This document shows positions 1 through 10,282 of a stretch of DNA of 64,000 bases, in pieces. The notes under the pieces are model-generated. The model did not search any database, had not been told where the DNA came from, and saw only the letters and a program-made list of their open reading frames with translations. This stretch comes from Petrolisthes cinctipes (lineage: Eukaryota; Arthropoda; Malacostraca; Decapoda; Porcellanidae): contig JAWQEG010000506.1 of the NCBI GenBank assembly GCA_033782935.1, forward strand, positions 2,310,501-2,374,500, in the 5' to 3' direction. Each line of letters opens with the position of its first letter. The first letter of the stretch is position 1. A program made the position numbers and the translations under genes.

Positions 1-170
1 GCTTTTTAGTTTGTGTGTCTTTTAATCATGGTGCCTATCTCTTTCGGGTGTTGATGTTTTATTAATTATGTAGATGACAATTTTATACTGGGCGGTATAT
101 GACCTTAGCTGTTGCGCCGCCAGATGCTTAGTTGCATCAAAATTAATCAATCAGTCAATCAACCACACAT
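1..170 (+). repeat. 3' UTR fragment of a LINE (copy 1)
   Basis: This stretch is near-identical to 518-697 apart from an internal gap of about 25 bases. It holds only the 3' untranslated end of a non-LTR retrotransposon and finishes in a short tandem tail (atca/gtcaatca units) before unrelated sequence. A 5'-truncated LINE insertion is the simplest reading. No coding sequence remains. Confidence 0.7.
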
Positions 171-697
171 TATTGACTCATGGCTTTTTAATGGAGAGAG
201 CTCTTCCTCCCTACTGTGATGATTGTCTGGTCCCTCCGACAGTACGGCATCTTATTGTCGAGTGTCCCAGCCTTGGGGACCTTCGTCGTAGGCACCTCTC
301 CGAGTACCGGGTGGGTGACGGTTCTTACAGTCTCTCCTAGGTGCTCGGGGAGGATGCTTGTAGTGTGGGAGGGAACACTTTCTCCTATGTGGAGGAGGCT
401 GGCCTCCAAAAATTTTGATTTTTATGATATTTATGGTTTTTAGATGGTTTGATGTTTTTTAGTTTTGATTCTTTTATATATTTTACTTAAGTCAACGGGC
501 TCTTTTAGTAAAAATGTGCTTTTTAGTTTGTGTGTCTTTTTAATCATGCTGCGTATCCCTTTCGGGGTAATGAAGCCTATTTAATGTATATTCATGTTTT
601 ATTAATTATGTAGATGACTATTTTATGTTGGGCGGTATATGACCCGAGCTGTTGCGCCGCCAGATGCCTAGTTGCATCAAGGAATCAATAAACCATG
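171..697 (+). mobile_element. 5'-truncated LINE fragment with C-terminal zinc motif (copy 2)
   Basis: The reading frame from about 178 encodes the last part of a non-LTR retrotransposon ORF2. A CX2CX8HX4C motif (roughly 213-270) is the zinc-knuckle typical of the C terminus of I/Jockey/R1-group elements. After a stop and frameshift near 340, a VLGE...EEAGL-like tail in another frame completes the expected C terminus. The 3' UTR (about 442-697) matches the fragment at 1-170. It is a pseudogene with only the last ~80 codons. The clade assignment within the I/Jockey group is inference. Confidence 0.65.
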
Positions 698-861
698 TTG
701 CCACACTGAGGCGATACTGATCATTTAACTCATTTCCTGCCTCTTCACCACCCAATACTTGGTGGTCAAATTGGCACTGTCGCACCCAGGGAATTCCAAC
801 TTCTGCCCCACCCAGAACGGACTCCTGGAAGTGCAAGGAGTATTGCAACATATATGTGTTC
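698..861. other. Unassigned sequence
   Basis: Between the LINE tail and the CR1 3' end I see no recognisable coding or repeat signature. Short open frames exist on both strands but have no family-like motifs. This may be the original insertion target. Confidence 0.4.
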
Positions 862-891
862 TTACCTATTTGTTCTTACCTATTTGTATCT
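862..891 (-). repeat. CR1 3'-terminal tandem repeat
   Basis: Two copies of the 15-base unit tgttcttacctattt (plus strand) lie at the 3' end of the CR1 copy. CR1-group LINEs commonly end in two to four short tandem repeats instead of poly(A), so this marks the element's 3' terminus. Confidence 0.65.
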
Positions 892-989
892 TTACAGGAT
901 TGAGTCAAGCTCGTAATGTCCCGTATTTTAAAACACAAGTATCATATTTTTCATTAAAGTTTAACACACACCACTTCTACAGGTAATTT

Positions 990-1700
990 ATTCCATTCGT
1001 CTATTACTCTATTTGGAAAACTCTATTTCTGTACATCTTTATCTGCTCTTCTTTTAATTAATTTCTTACTGTGTCCTCTCAATGTAGGTATTCCTTGTCG
1101 ACACAAGTTTTCTATATCTATCGTTTCTTTTTCTGTGATACATTTATAAACCATGATCATATCTCCTCTTTTTCATCTTTCTTCTAGTTTAGGTAATTTT
1201 AGTTTCTTTAGTCTTTCTTCATAGCTTAGTTCTCTTAGACTTGGTAACCATCTTGTTGCTGCTCTTTGTACTTTTTCTAATTTAGTGATATATTTCTTTA
1301 AATGTGGGTTCCATACTACTGCAGCATATTCTATGGTAGGCCTTATAAAGGATGTTATTATTTTCTTGACCTTTTCCTCATCTATATAAGTGAAGGCCAC
1401 TCTCATATTTGCTAACAATGCATACATGTTTCTCACTTTTTCATTTATATGATCCTCTGGTGTTAATTTCTTATTTATCATTACCCCGAAGTCTCTTTCT
1501 TTCTCTGCTTCATTTAATATTTTGTTTCCAAGTTTGTATTGCCAATTTGGCCTTTTCTCACTTTTTCCAAACTTAATAACATGACATTTATCTGCATTAA
1601 ACTCCATTTGCCATTTATTACTCCACTCTATTTTTGTCCAAGTCTTCTTGTAACTTTTTACAGCAGTCTTCATTTATAATTGTTTTTTGTATCTTTGTAT
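990..1700 (-). pseudogene. CR1 ORF2, C-terminal part (RT thumb and C-terminal domain)
   Basis: The open stretch 1673-1173 reads WSNKWQMEFNADKC (RT palm/thumb), RDFGVMINKKL, RPTIEYAAVVWNP and KLEKVQRAATRWLP, all hallmarks of CR1-type RTs. After a stop it continues with RGDMIMVYKCI, then RGHSKKLIKRRADKD, and WNKLPVEVV, the conserved CR1 C terminus, as far as about 990. Just upstream, a second frame reads TIINEDCCKKLQEDLD, so a frameshift occurs near 1630. It is the downstream half of the ORF2 whose upstream half lies at 4742-6720. No product is expected. Confidence 0.85.
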
Positions 1701-4700
1701 ATTATTTATTTATTTATTTAAGGGCGTAGGTCATATCGACCCCTTGCTCTGCGTCTTCCTCTGACAGCTCCTTCCCACCAGTCTCCTCTGTTCAGGGCCA
1801 TTTCCTCACATCGATGCAGAGGGAGGCCAAGATCTTCAGGAATTTGGTCCTTCCATCGTTTAGGTGGTCTCCCCCTAGGTCGCCGTGCTGTGAAGTCTCC
1901 CCAATACGCTCTCCTGATGTAACTCTCTGGTGGTCTTCTCATTGTGTGTCCAAACCATTTCAGCCGTTTCCTTCTTATTATTTCAGTGATTGTTTCATTC
2001 ACATTTAGTTCTCTTCTTATATGTTCATTAGTAACTCTTTGTATTCTTCTTATACCCATTATGGCTCTCAGGCATCTCATTTCAAACACTTCTAGTCTTC
2101 TTGTGTCCTCTGCTCTTAATGTCCAGGTTTCTCCTGCATAGATTGCTATTGGTAGGATCAAACTCTTGTACAGCCTGACTTTGAGCTTTAGTGAAATGTC
2201 TCTTCTGGACCACACAGTTCTCTGCAGTCTTCCGAATGCTGCCGATGCCAAAGCTATCCTTCTGTTTACATCCTTTGAAGTAAATGGTAGCATGCTGCCA
2301 AGGAAGACAAACTCATTAACCCTCTGCACCTCCTCTCCGTCTATTCTAATATTATCATCTCCATCTGTTAAAATCTTGCATTTCTTGTTGTTTATTTTCA
2401 GTCCCCACTTCATGCATGCTGTTTCAAGTTCTTGTGTGGATAATCCAAGCTTCCCAAAGATAACCGACAATAAAGTAGTGTCATCAGCGTATCTTATGTC
2501 AAGGCTCATTTTTTCTCTATAGTTTAGCTCTCTGTCTATGCTCTTAAGCTCTCTCATCACAAACTCCAAGAACAGGTTAAACAGTGCGGGTGATAAGATA
2601 CAGCCCTGTCTAACACCAACTCTAACACAGAACCACTCTGTCATAGAACCACCGATCATCACAGAGCACTGTGTATTCTCATACATCTTCTTTATAACAT
2701 TAATCATTCTTTGATTGACACCCACAGAGCTCAGAAATATCCACAAAGCTTCCCTCCACACAGTATCAAAAGCTGATTTGAAGTCGATAAAGTTGAAATG
2801 TATCGGGACATTATGCTCTCTTGCCTTTTCCAGTATCTGTCTAGCAATAAATATTGCATCTATTGTACCTCTTCCTGTTCTAAATCCAAATTGGCTCTCA
2901 CTCGCGGATTCTTCTAATATGCCCTCTATTCTCAAAAGAATTATCTTGCAGAATACTTTACAGGGTACCGATGTTAGGGATATTGCCCTGTAATTTTCTG
3001 GGTTTTGTTTATCACCTTTCTTGTGTATAGGGTTTATTAACAGCTTAGACCAATCATCAGGCGTATCCTCAAGATCCCATACCTTTTTGAACAGACATTG
3101 TAGCATCTCTACCATGTACCTCCCACCAGCCTTTAATACCTCAGCAGTAATATTATCCCATCCTGGGGATTTTTTGTTCTTCAGGGATTTTATTGATGTT
3201 TCCACTTCATGTTCAGTGGGTGGGTTATCATTAATTTCCGCATCACCTTCCAGAACATCGTTTGGTGCTTCGTCATTGTGAGGAAATTCTGTGTTCAGCT
3301 GTGTGGTGAAATGATCTTGCCAACATCTAAGGACCTCTTCTTGTTCACATTGAATCGTTCCATTTTTGTCTTTAATTGTGTTTAGTTGTCTATACGGTTT
3401 CTTTTCCAGTTCTCTGACTGTCTTAAAGAGATTATGACTGTTGTTATTCTTGAAATCTCTCTCTAACTGCTCTACCTTTTTCTCCATTGTTAATCTTTTC
3501 TGTTGCAACACTTCTGATTTAACTTGTCTGTTTGTTGTCCTGTAGTTCTCTCGTAGTTCGTTGTTAGATGGTTGTTTAAGGTATTTTAATCGAGCCTCTC
3601 TTCTGTCATTGCATTTGTTTTCGAGTGCCTTTGGCATTCCCTCAACTTGCTTTTTCTTCTTGTAACCAACTGTCTCTTCAGTTATTTTGTTTGTAGTGTT
3701 CACATATTCTTCGTAAGCTTTTTGCACTGTTTGGTTTTCCATTCGGTCTATCAATGCTTCAAAAGCGCCGCCAATCTTTACAACAAATTCATTTCTTATC
3801 TCCTGATCTGTCAACTTCTCTACATCATACCGTCTGGGAGTTGTTTTGCTCTTACGTGGCTTCCTCATCTTCATATTTATGTTTGCCATCAACAGGGAGT
3901 GGTCCGAGCCCACATCCGCCGAATTGTACACCCTTGAGTTTTTAGTGTTGTTCATTACTTCTCTGCTTACAATGATGTAGTCAATTTGGTTTCTAGTCCG
4001 TCCATCAGGTGAGATCCAGGTTGCTCTTCTTCCTGGTCGATGCTTGAAAAAGGAGTTACTTATTACCAGTCCATTGATAGCACAGAATTGCATTAGCATT
4101 TCACCTCTTTCATTTCTATCTCCAAGGCCATATTTGCCCGCTACTTCTGGCCACACTTCATTTGCTTCTGTTCCTATTTTTGCATTGAAGTCCCCCATCA
4201 ATATTATTTTACTGTTCCTTTGTATTCTATCGAGATATGCTTGTACATCATCAAGAAATCGTTGGTATTCTTCATCTGGGTAACTAGTGTCAGGGGCATA
4301 AACTTGGAGAACATCTAAAAGACCCTCTCTCATCTTAAAACTTGCTCCCATTAGTCTCTCTGAAATTTGTTGATAGTTTGTCATACTTTTTGTAGTTTCA
4401 GTCTCTATCAACAGTGCTACACCCTGTCTTCTAACTCCATCTCTTCGACTTGAGGCTATTATGGTGTATGCGTCATCGGTGAAGGCTTCTTCGTTCCCAT
4501 CCCAGTGCGTCTCTGATATTCCCATTATCTTTATGTCAAGTCTCTTCATCTCCATCACCAACATATTTAATTTTCCTTCTTCATTCATTGTCCGAACGTT
4601 CCACGTAGCTACCGGGAGATTCTTCGCACCCTCTCTCTTTCGAGTGCCCGGGACTGAGGGCCATTGGTAGTTTTTAGCCATCATGGTACGCAGATTTGAG

Positions 4701-4746
4701 CGGGAATACTTGGGCACCTGCCAAAGACTTCCCAAGCGCATCTGTA
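1700..4746 (-). mobile_element. RTE-like LINE inserted in CR1
   Basis: The element runs from about 4741-4746 (5' side, where the CR1 reading breaks after INDIEVNNY) to the (TTTA)n tail at 1700-1717. A candidate 8-bp target duplication, attattta, occurs at 1701-1708 and 4747-4754. It overlaps the tail repeat, so it is ambiguous. The CR1 reading resumes at about 1699 on the minus strand. Confidence 0.75.
1718..4741 (-). CDS. RTE-like LINE ORF: endonuclease-reverse transcriptase (1007 aa)
   Basis: An uninterrupted 1007-codon frame encodes an apurinic-type endonuclease (residues ~42-290: WNVRTMNEEGKL, GISETHWDG, ILMGDFNAKIG, GSDHSLL) and a reverse transcriptase (~500-800: FIDFKSAFD near 653, GVRQGCILSPALFN near 709, the YADD active site at 751-754). 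The C-terminal region has KWFGHTMRRP. No zinc knuckle or RNase H follows. The stop codon runs directly into an ATAA/TAAA-type tail, giving an extremely short 3' UTR. This arrangement fits the RTE-like group; the clade is inferred. ATG at 4741 is the first in frame, but the ATG pair about 20 codons in could also serve. It is inserted in the same orientation into the CR1 RT and looks much younger than its host. All catalytic motifs appear present, so it may be functional or only recently dead. Confidence 0.9.
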   Translation of the reverse strand: MRLGSLWQVPKYSRSNLRTMMAKNYQWPSVPGTRKREGAKNLPVATWNVRTMNEEGKLNMLVMEMKRLDIKIMGISETHWDGNEEAFTDDAYTIIASSRRDGVRRQGVALLIETETTKSMTNYQQISERLMGASFKMREGLLDVLQVYAPDTSYPDEEYQRFLDDVQAYLDRIQRNSKIILMGDFNAKIGTEANEVWPEVAGKYGLGDRNERGEMLMQFCAINGLVISNSFFKHRPGRRATWISPDGRTRNQIDYIIVSREVMNNTKNSRVYNSADVGSDHSLLMANINMKMRKPRKSKTTPRRYDVEKLTDQEIRNEFVVKIGGAFEALIDRMENQTVQKAYEEYVNTTNKITEETVGYKKKKQVEGMPKALENKCNDRREARLKYLKQPSNNELRENYRTTNRQVKSEVLQQKRLTMEKKVEQLERDFKNNNSHNLFKTVRELEKKPYRQLNTIKDKNGTIQCEQEEVLRCWQDHFTTQLNTEFPHNDEAPNDVLEGDAEINDNPPTEHEVETSIKSLKNKKSPGWDNITAEVLKAGGRYMVEMLQCLFKKVWDLEDTPDDWSKLLINPIHKKGDKQNPENYRAISLTSVPCKVFCKIILLRIEGILEESASESQFGFRTGRGTIDAIFIARQILEKAREHNVPIHFNFIDFKSAFDTVWREALWIFLSSVGVNQRMINVIKKMYENTQCSVMIGGSMTEWFCVRVGVRQGCILSPALFNLFLEFVMRELKSIDRELNYREKMSLDIRYADDTTLLSVIFGKLGLSTQELETACMKWGLKINNKKCKILTDGDDNIRIDGEEVQRVNEFVFLGSMLPFTSKDVNRRIALASAAFGRLQRTVWSRRDISLKLKVRLYKSLILPIAIYAGETWTLRAEDTRRLEVFEMRCLRAIMGIRRIQRVTNEHIRRELNVNETITEIIRRKRLKWFGHTMRRPPESYIRRAYWGDFTARRPRGRPPKRWKDQIPEDLGLPLHRCEEMALNRGDWWEGAVRGRRRARGRYDLRP

Positions 4747-6720
4747 ATTATTTACTTCTATATCATTTATATAAATTAAGAACATTATTGGTGCCAATAC
4801 TGAGCCTTGAGGAACTCGACTTATGACCTTCAGCAATGGAGAATAGTTCCCTCTTAGTACTGTTCTCATTTTTCTTCCTTCAAGGAAATCTTCCATCCAT
4901 TTTAGTAGTTTCCTTTCACTCATCCTTTACGTTGTAATTTACATATAGGTTTTTTGTGTGGAACTCTGTCAAAGGCTTTTTTAAAGTCTAGGTAAATACT
5001 ATCAACCCATCCTTCTCTTTCTTGTATTTTTTTTTTTTTTTTGTTATTCTCGTATAGTAACTCACTACGTTTGTAACACAAGATCTTTCCTTCCTAAATC
5101 CAAATTGTCTCTCTGTTATCATATCATATTTTTCAAAGTGTTTGGCCCAATTTTTTCTTATAATTTTTCCCATAATTTTGCACACTACACTTGTTAGTGA
5201 TACTGGTCTATAGTTAATTGGGTCTTGTCTATTTCCTTTCTTAAATAATGGGACTATATTTGCTTGCTTCCAACTTTCTGGTAATTTTCCTTGTTGTAAT
5301 GAGTTTTGAAATATTATCAATAATGGCTTGCTTAGTTCTTTAGCACATTCTTTTAATACCCAACATGGAATTTCATCAGGTCCACTTGCTTTAATTTTAT
5401 CCACAGCTTCCAACTCTTTTTCTATTTCTAATCTGCTCACCTCAAACTCTTTTAGTTTATACGTGTATGTGTTTGTATTTTCTTCTGGTGTGAATATATT
5501 TTCCTTAGTGAATACAGACTGCAATTTTTTATTCAATATTTCGCAAATTTCCTTTTCTTCTGTATACAATTTTCCTTCATTCATAATGTTTTGAATGTTG
5601 TCCTTTACTTTGGTTTTGCTTTTAATGTAACTGTAGAATAGTTTAGGTTGTTCCTTACTTTTATTAATAATATCTTTTTGACGTTCCACTTGGGCTTCTC
5701 TTCAGATCTTGGTATATTCATTTCTTGCACTTTTATATTTATTATATGCTCTTTCACTTCCATGTCTTCTGAAACTGTTCCATAAGGTGTCTCTCTTTTT
5801 CTTGGCTTCTATACATTTGTCATTTAACCATTGTTTGATTTTATTAGTTTGTGATTTTTTGTTTGGTATGTATTTCTTCACTCCATGATATATTTTGCAA
5901 AAATTTAAATATTGATCATTTATGTTATCAACGTCTATCATTTCGTTCCAATTAATATTTCTGATTAATTTTTTAATTCATTGTAGTTGGCTTTTTTAAA
6001 GTTTTGTATTTTGTCATATGATACTAAGAAATCCCATTTTATTACAATATGATCACTTTTTCCTAATGGTGGTTTATATTCTATATTATTAATTTCATTT
6101 CTATTTCTAGTAAATATTAAGTCCAATAGTGATGGTTCATCAGTTCCTCTTGTTCTTGTATTATTAGTAATATGTTGTGTTAACAAGAAGTCTTGAATTA
6201 AATCTAGTAATTTACTGTTCCATTGGTTTTCTGTTGCTTTTGCTTCAAAATTTCTCCAATGGTGTTAAAGTCTCCTGTTAATATTAACCTCGGAGATTTA
6301 TCTTCCATCTTTTGTAGCATTTCTTTGAGGTTCTTCTCTGTGAAATTTATTAGTTCTAAATATTCATTATTATCCCATGTTCTTGTCTTTGGTGGCATAT
6401 AAATTATAATGTAGCAACAGTAATTACTTCTTCTGGTGTTTTAATATCTACTGCAATTAATTCAACTTTATCTGATACCAGGAATTCTGTTTTATTTACC
6501 TTTAGATTTGTATGAGTTAAAATCATTACACCACCTCCATTTTTTCCTACTCAATCTTTTCTCCATATGTTGTATTCACACAGGTTAAACACATCATTTG
6601 TTATTCTATTATTTAACTTAGTTTCTGTGAAGCATATTATCTGTGGGTTTTTTTCTTGTATAACATCTTTAATTTCTGTTAATTTAGATACAATACCATC
6701 TACATTTGAGTATATCATTT
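4742..6720 (-). pseudogene. CR1 ORF2, N-terminal part (endonuclease and RT core)
   Basis: In broken frames from 6720 downward the minus strand gives an endonuclease start (PQIICFTETKLNN), GGGVMILTHTN, LILTGDFN and SLLDLIFTRN, ending in GKSDHIVIKW. A linker and RT follow: SGPDEIPCWVLKECAKELS, PINYRPVSLTSVVCKIM, ERQFGFRKERSC, a DFKKAFD stretch near 4970, then SRVPQGSVLAPIMFLIYIND at about 4800. A long A-run near 5030 has shifted the frame. The order matches CR1-type LINEs. It ends abruptly at 4742, where the RTE-like insertion begins. Confidence 0.85.
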
Positions 6721-6746
6721 TTATTTTTCATTTCTGTATATTTTCC

Positions 6747-7455
6747 CTAGTTGACATCTCTTTTTCTCCACCATTTTTTGACTTGCATTCCCACTACTCT
6801 GTAGAAAAAATGTCTTTCCTCTTCTTCAGTTCTTTCAATGTTCTTCCTTTTTGCTTCTTCCACTTTTCCTCTGAGCATTTCTCTATCTTCCTTGGTTACG
6901 CATCTGACTACCATTATATTATTCCATTCTCCAGAGTCCTTCAAATTCCTGGCATTTCTCAATACAGTTTCTACCATGTTGCTATTTTGTACAATTATCT
7001 TTAGTGGTCTTATTTCATCTTTTTTATATTTCCCCATTCTGTGGAATTCTTCTATCTTTACTTCTTCTTCCATTATAATTTGCATTATACCTGTGATTTT
7101 GTTCATTTCTTCTTTATCCCTAGCTATTTTATTCCTCATTTCCTCTTCTTTTACTCCATATATTATTATTGATTTATTCATATCAATTGTCTCTCTGACA
7201 AACTTTACATTTTTTCTTATTACTTCTTTTACTTCTTTCTTTATGTCCATTATTTCCTTTTTCTTGCTTCATGTTTGTTGTTATCTTTCCTTTTTCTTTT
7301 AGAATCTGTGCATATGTCTTAACCATTTCTTCTTTACATGCATTTACTACATCATTTGCCTGTTCTATTTTCTCTTCAATTTCTTCATTTTTTTCCCCCA
7401 CGTACACCATCGTTTCACGCGCTACAACCATCTGCCGCCATACCACACAACACAT
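6747..7455 (-). pseudogene. CR1 ORF1 (coiled coil plus RRM-like domain)
   Basis: Two overlapping minus-strand frames, 7455-7183 and 7250-6747, together give a nucleic-acid-binding ORF1-type protein. The first part is Glu/Lys-rich with heptad character (EKNEEIEEKIEQANDVVNAC), suggesting a coiled coil. The second has KSIIIYGVKEEE and PLKIIVQN, resembling the RRM-like core of LINE ORF1 proteins, followed by a basic C terminus. A single frameshift near 7190 separates them. It lies immediately upstream of the CR1 endonuclease, as expected for ORF1. Annotation as ORF1 is by position and general features, not by a diagnostic motif. Confidence 0.6.
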
Positions 7456-7485
7456 TCATGCCATAACACGCCACTGCGACCTACC

Positions 7486-7549
7486 CAACAACACCAGCGA
7501 GCTATCAACGGCTACCTCAACAACACCAGCGAGCTATCAACGGCTACCT
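7486..7549. repeat. 32-bp direct duplication
   Basis: Two identical 32-bp units, each containing accagcgagctatcaacggc, lie side by side at 7486-7517 and 7518-7549. Confidence 0.9.
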
Positions 7550-8527
7550 CAACCACACCTCTCTCATGCAACCGTGCCACATAACCCCACATCACCACCA
7601 CACGTCATGTCCAATATCACCACACTGCCAGTGCACGACAATTCCCCATCCTCAGCACTGACACAGTCATACCATTACTAACACAATCCATACCCATCAC
7701 AACAAATCTCTGCTACGCATGTAACACAGCAATTCTCGACCTCTTCATCCCACCCAACCCCAATGCTTGACACACACAAACAACAACTTCTGCTCCAGGA
7801 GCAACTCGACTCGCTTGAACAGTCGGTACACACATTACTTTACCAGTACACTTCATCTTCTCAACAGCCACCACAACAACACTACACCCATACGCCACTT
7901 CCACCACTACAACAGTACCCTACATCCTCCCAAACAACTCGGCAACAACACTACAACCCTACAGCACGTATCCTGCCTGCACTCCAACAGCAACCTACAA
8001 ACAACCCAACACATTCAATTCTGCTATTACCACCAACGTTTCGGCACCAACGCTCGTAATTGCCAACCGCCCTGCCAGCCACCAGACGTCCCGCCCTCGT
8101 CAGGGAAACGAATGAGGCGGTGGCAAGAACACGCCCACCACGCTACCGCCCACACTGCAACACACCACTCACGGCACCCGCAACAACACGTAACTCCTTC
8201 ATGCGACATCGATTCATATACGACACGCCACCAACGCCACCCTTACTATCAAACAAACGAGCCACCACGCGCCTCCACCGCCACTCGAAGCTACGCCACC
8301 CAATCCTGCGCGCCATCTCAGCACGCACCCGTACCCGCCTCGCTACGACACGCACACGCTACCATTGCATCCACCACGCCCGAGCCATCTCACCACAACG
8401 CGCCCTCTCACGCACGGCCACACACGCCTCTCTACACCACACGCACGCCACAAATCCTACGACCATGCTCGAGCCACTTCACCACCACGCACCTTCTCAA
8501 CGCTCGCCTATGCCCGCTTCTCGACGC

Positions 8528-8977
8528 CTTTCACATACCACCAAACGTGCCTTGCTACGCCTCTCAGACGCCTCTAGCGACACCACGTTTTACACGCTAC
8601 CACACCACCTCGCGCCTTCTCACCACACGCCTACTCCCGACTTTCTACGCCACCCACACGCCTCTGGCGACACCACACTCCACAGTACACCACACCACCT
8701 CACGCCTTCTCACCACACGCCTTCACCCGCCTTGCTACGCCACTCAAACGCCTCTAGCGACACCACGTTCAACAGGCCACCACACCACCTCGCGCCTTCT
8801 CACCACACGTATATTCCCGCCCTGCTATGCCACTCAGACACCTCTAGCGACATCACGCTTCACAGGACATCACACCACCCCATGCCTTCACAGCACACGC
8901 ATACATCCGCTTCGCTACGCCACTCAAATGCCTCTAGCGCCACCAGGGTTCCCAGGCCACCGCACCACAACGTGCCG
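8528..8977. repeat. 90-bp tandem repeat array
   Basis: Five consecutive units start at 8528, 8618, 8708, 8798 and 8888, exactly 90 bp apart. Each carries variants of a tctcaccacacg start, a gctacgccactc centre and a caccacacctc-like end. Units differ at many positions. Ninety is a multiple of three, so open frames run through the array; the encoded 30-aa units are His/Thr/Pro/Ser-rich in one frame. A weaker sixth unit may precede 8528. Confidence 0.85.
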
Positions 8978-9183
8978 CGTTTCAAACGTGCCATCAACAC
9001 TACTAGGCCTAACACACCATCGCAACTTCTCGCCGCCTCGCAACACACTGCTACGGATATGGCATCGCTCGACACACGCAACGCAGACGACACCTACCAG
9101 CCCCCACAACCGGCTGAAATGACGCCCCTACGTCACGCCACCAGCGAACGAAAGCAGCACGCCACCCAACACTATTTCTACAG

Positions 9184-9242
9184 ATATATATATACTAGCG
9201 GAGGTACCCGGCGTTACCCGGGAATGCTACACTCTGGAGTTT
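9184..9242. other. Possible Helentron-type terminus
   Basis: The motif actagcggaggtacccggcg and the following ttacccgggaatgctac resemble the CCCGG-rich hairpin sequences often found at ends of Helentron/Helitron-like elements in animals. The similarity is from memory of such termini and short. No helicase coding sequence is adjacent. Confidence 0.25.
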
Positions 9243-10282
9243 AGAAACAGTCAATATTAACTTTATAATATGTGAAAGCATTTCAGTCTTGTTGCGTTAG
9301 TTAAAAATATTCCGCGATCTCAGGCCGCTTGCCAGATGCCATACGTACTATTGTGGACAAAAGTTTCTTTCTACTCCGGGTGATAAGTCCACACAGCTGC
9401 TGCCCTCTTTCTGGACGACAGGTTGATGCTTGTGGTATAACCACCACACTGACTGACTCAGAATCTCGGAGGAGTAATTCATCCCCCCTCCCCTCTCTTT
9501 TCATTCTCATATGCACACAGTAGCTTATAAATAGATGCATTAGTTGATATATAGGTAATAGCGGGTGAAAGGGAAGTTATAGTACTCCACAAGAAGGTAA
9601 ACCCAGTAATATTTAAAATGTTAAAAGCTGTCTGTTTCATAAATATACCATATTTATTTTACTCATAGCCAACTGTCCTATCAACTGTCAGAGACACAAG
9701 CACACTGTTTCGTTAGGTAATGGAAACATGACTGACTTTACAAGTAGATGATTAATCATCTGTATGGATTAATATACTACATATAGTTGCTGCAAATGCA
9801 GAACTGAGAGTTATATGGAGTAAGTTGAAGTGCATGAACCGAACAGTGGTCCGGTCATGAGACAGCCTGTATATACTGCAGATCGAGTCCTTGAAAAAAT
9901 ACCAAATTATTGAGCACAGCCAACATTACTTTCAAAGGATCATTGTTCTCATTGCATTTTAAATGCGGCATTTCTTTCGTCATTTTACTGCATGGTTCCT
10001 GTGGACTTAGAATTATACTAGTAAGAACTACGATTCAGTTTATTGTTGTAATATTTCACATTCTATGTGATTTTTTTTCCAAGTAGAAAATATGTTTGCA
10101 GTTTATTATCAATGGCAGGTAAAATTATGCATGTTATAGTTGACTGCCGTATGTATTGTTGGTCAGCGCTACATATTTTACATCTTCTACTGTAATCAGT
10201 GTTATAAATATGCATCAGTGGATGGAATAAGAAAAATCAATAAGGAGTTTCTTTATAACGATTTTTTACTATTGATTCATTG
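9243..10282. other. Unassigned AT-rich sequence
   Basis: About 1 kb without a coding or repeat signature I can name. Short open frames on both strands look like chance. It separates the low-complexity block from the Harbinger-like tandem array. Confidence 0.4.

Larger units (their letters stand above)
862..7455 (-). mobile_element. CR1-like LINE, old and split by a younger insertion
   Basis: Read on the minus strand, the order is ORF1 (7455-6747), apurinic endonuclease (about 6720-6190), reverse transcriptase (5689-4742, then 1700-1200), a CR1-type C terminus (1200-990) and a 3' end. The 3' terminus (862-891) is a 15-bp direct repeat, as expected for CR1/L2-like tails. Many frameshifts and stops, including one at a poly-A run near 5030, show that it is inactive. 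A 3-kb RTE-like element sits between the RT stretch ending in INDIEVNN and the DTK-type continuation. The 5' boundary is uncertain; the low-complexity block beyond 7455 could be its 5' UTR. Confidence 0.85.
7456..9180. other. C/A-rich low-complexity block (possible CR1 5' region)
   Basis: The plus strand is extremely rich in CAC/ACC/CCA and poor in TA/TG dinucleotides, so long stop-free frames arise in more than one frame. It contains a 32-bp duplication (7486-7549) and a 90-bp tandem array (8528-8977). It lies directly upstream of the CR1 ORF1 on the minus strand, so it may be the 5' UTR/promoter region of that LINE, but the boundary is not defined. I do not support a protein-coding gene here. 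Confidence 0.45.

Noticed and set aside
618..986. Short open frames on both strands around the CR1 3' end
   Set aside because: No family motif; they overlap known LINE 3' ends and look like chance.
8528..8977. CRISPR-like array
   Set aside because: Units are contiguous tandem repeats with no unique spacers, and the DNA is eukaryotic.
7767..9244. Two overlapping long open frames (451 and 394 codons)
   Set aside because: The strand is C/A-rich with few T-containing stops, both frames are open at once, and the products are low-complexity without domains. Composition and the 90-bp repeat explain them.
9301..9540. Overlapping frames of ~64-79 codons on both strands
   Set aside because: No recognisable domain and no conservation evidence; treated as chance.
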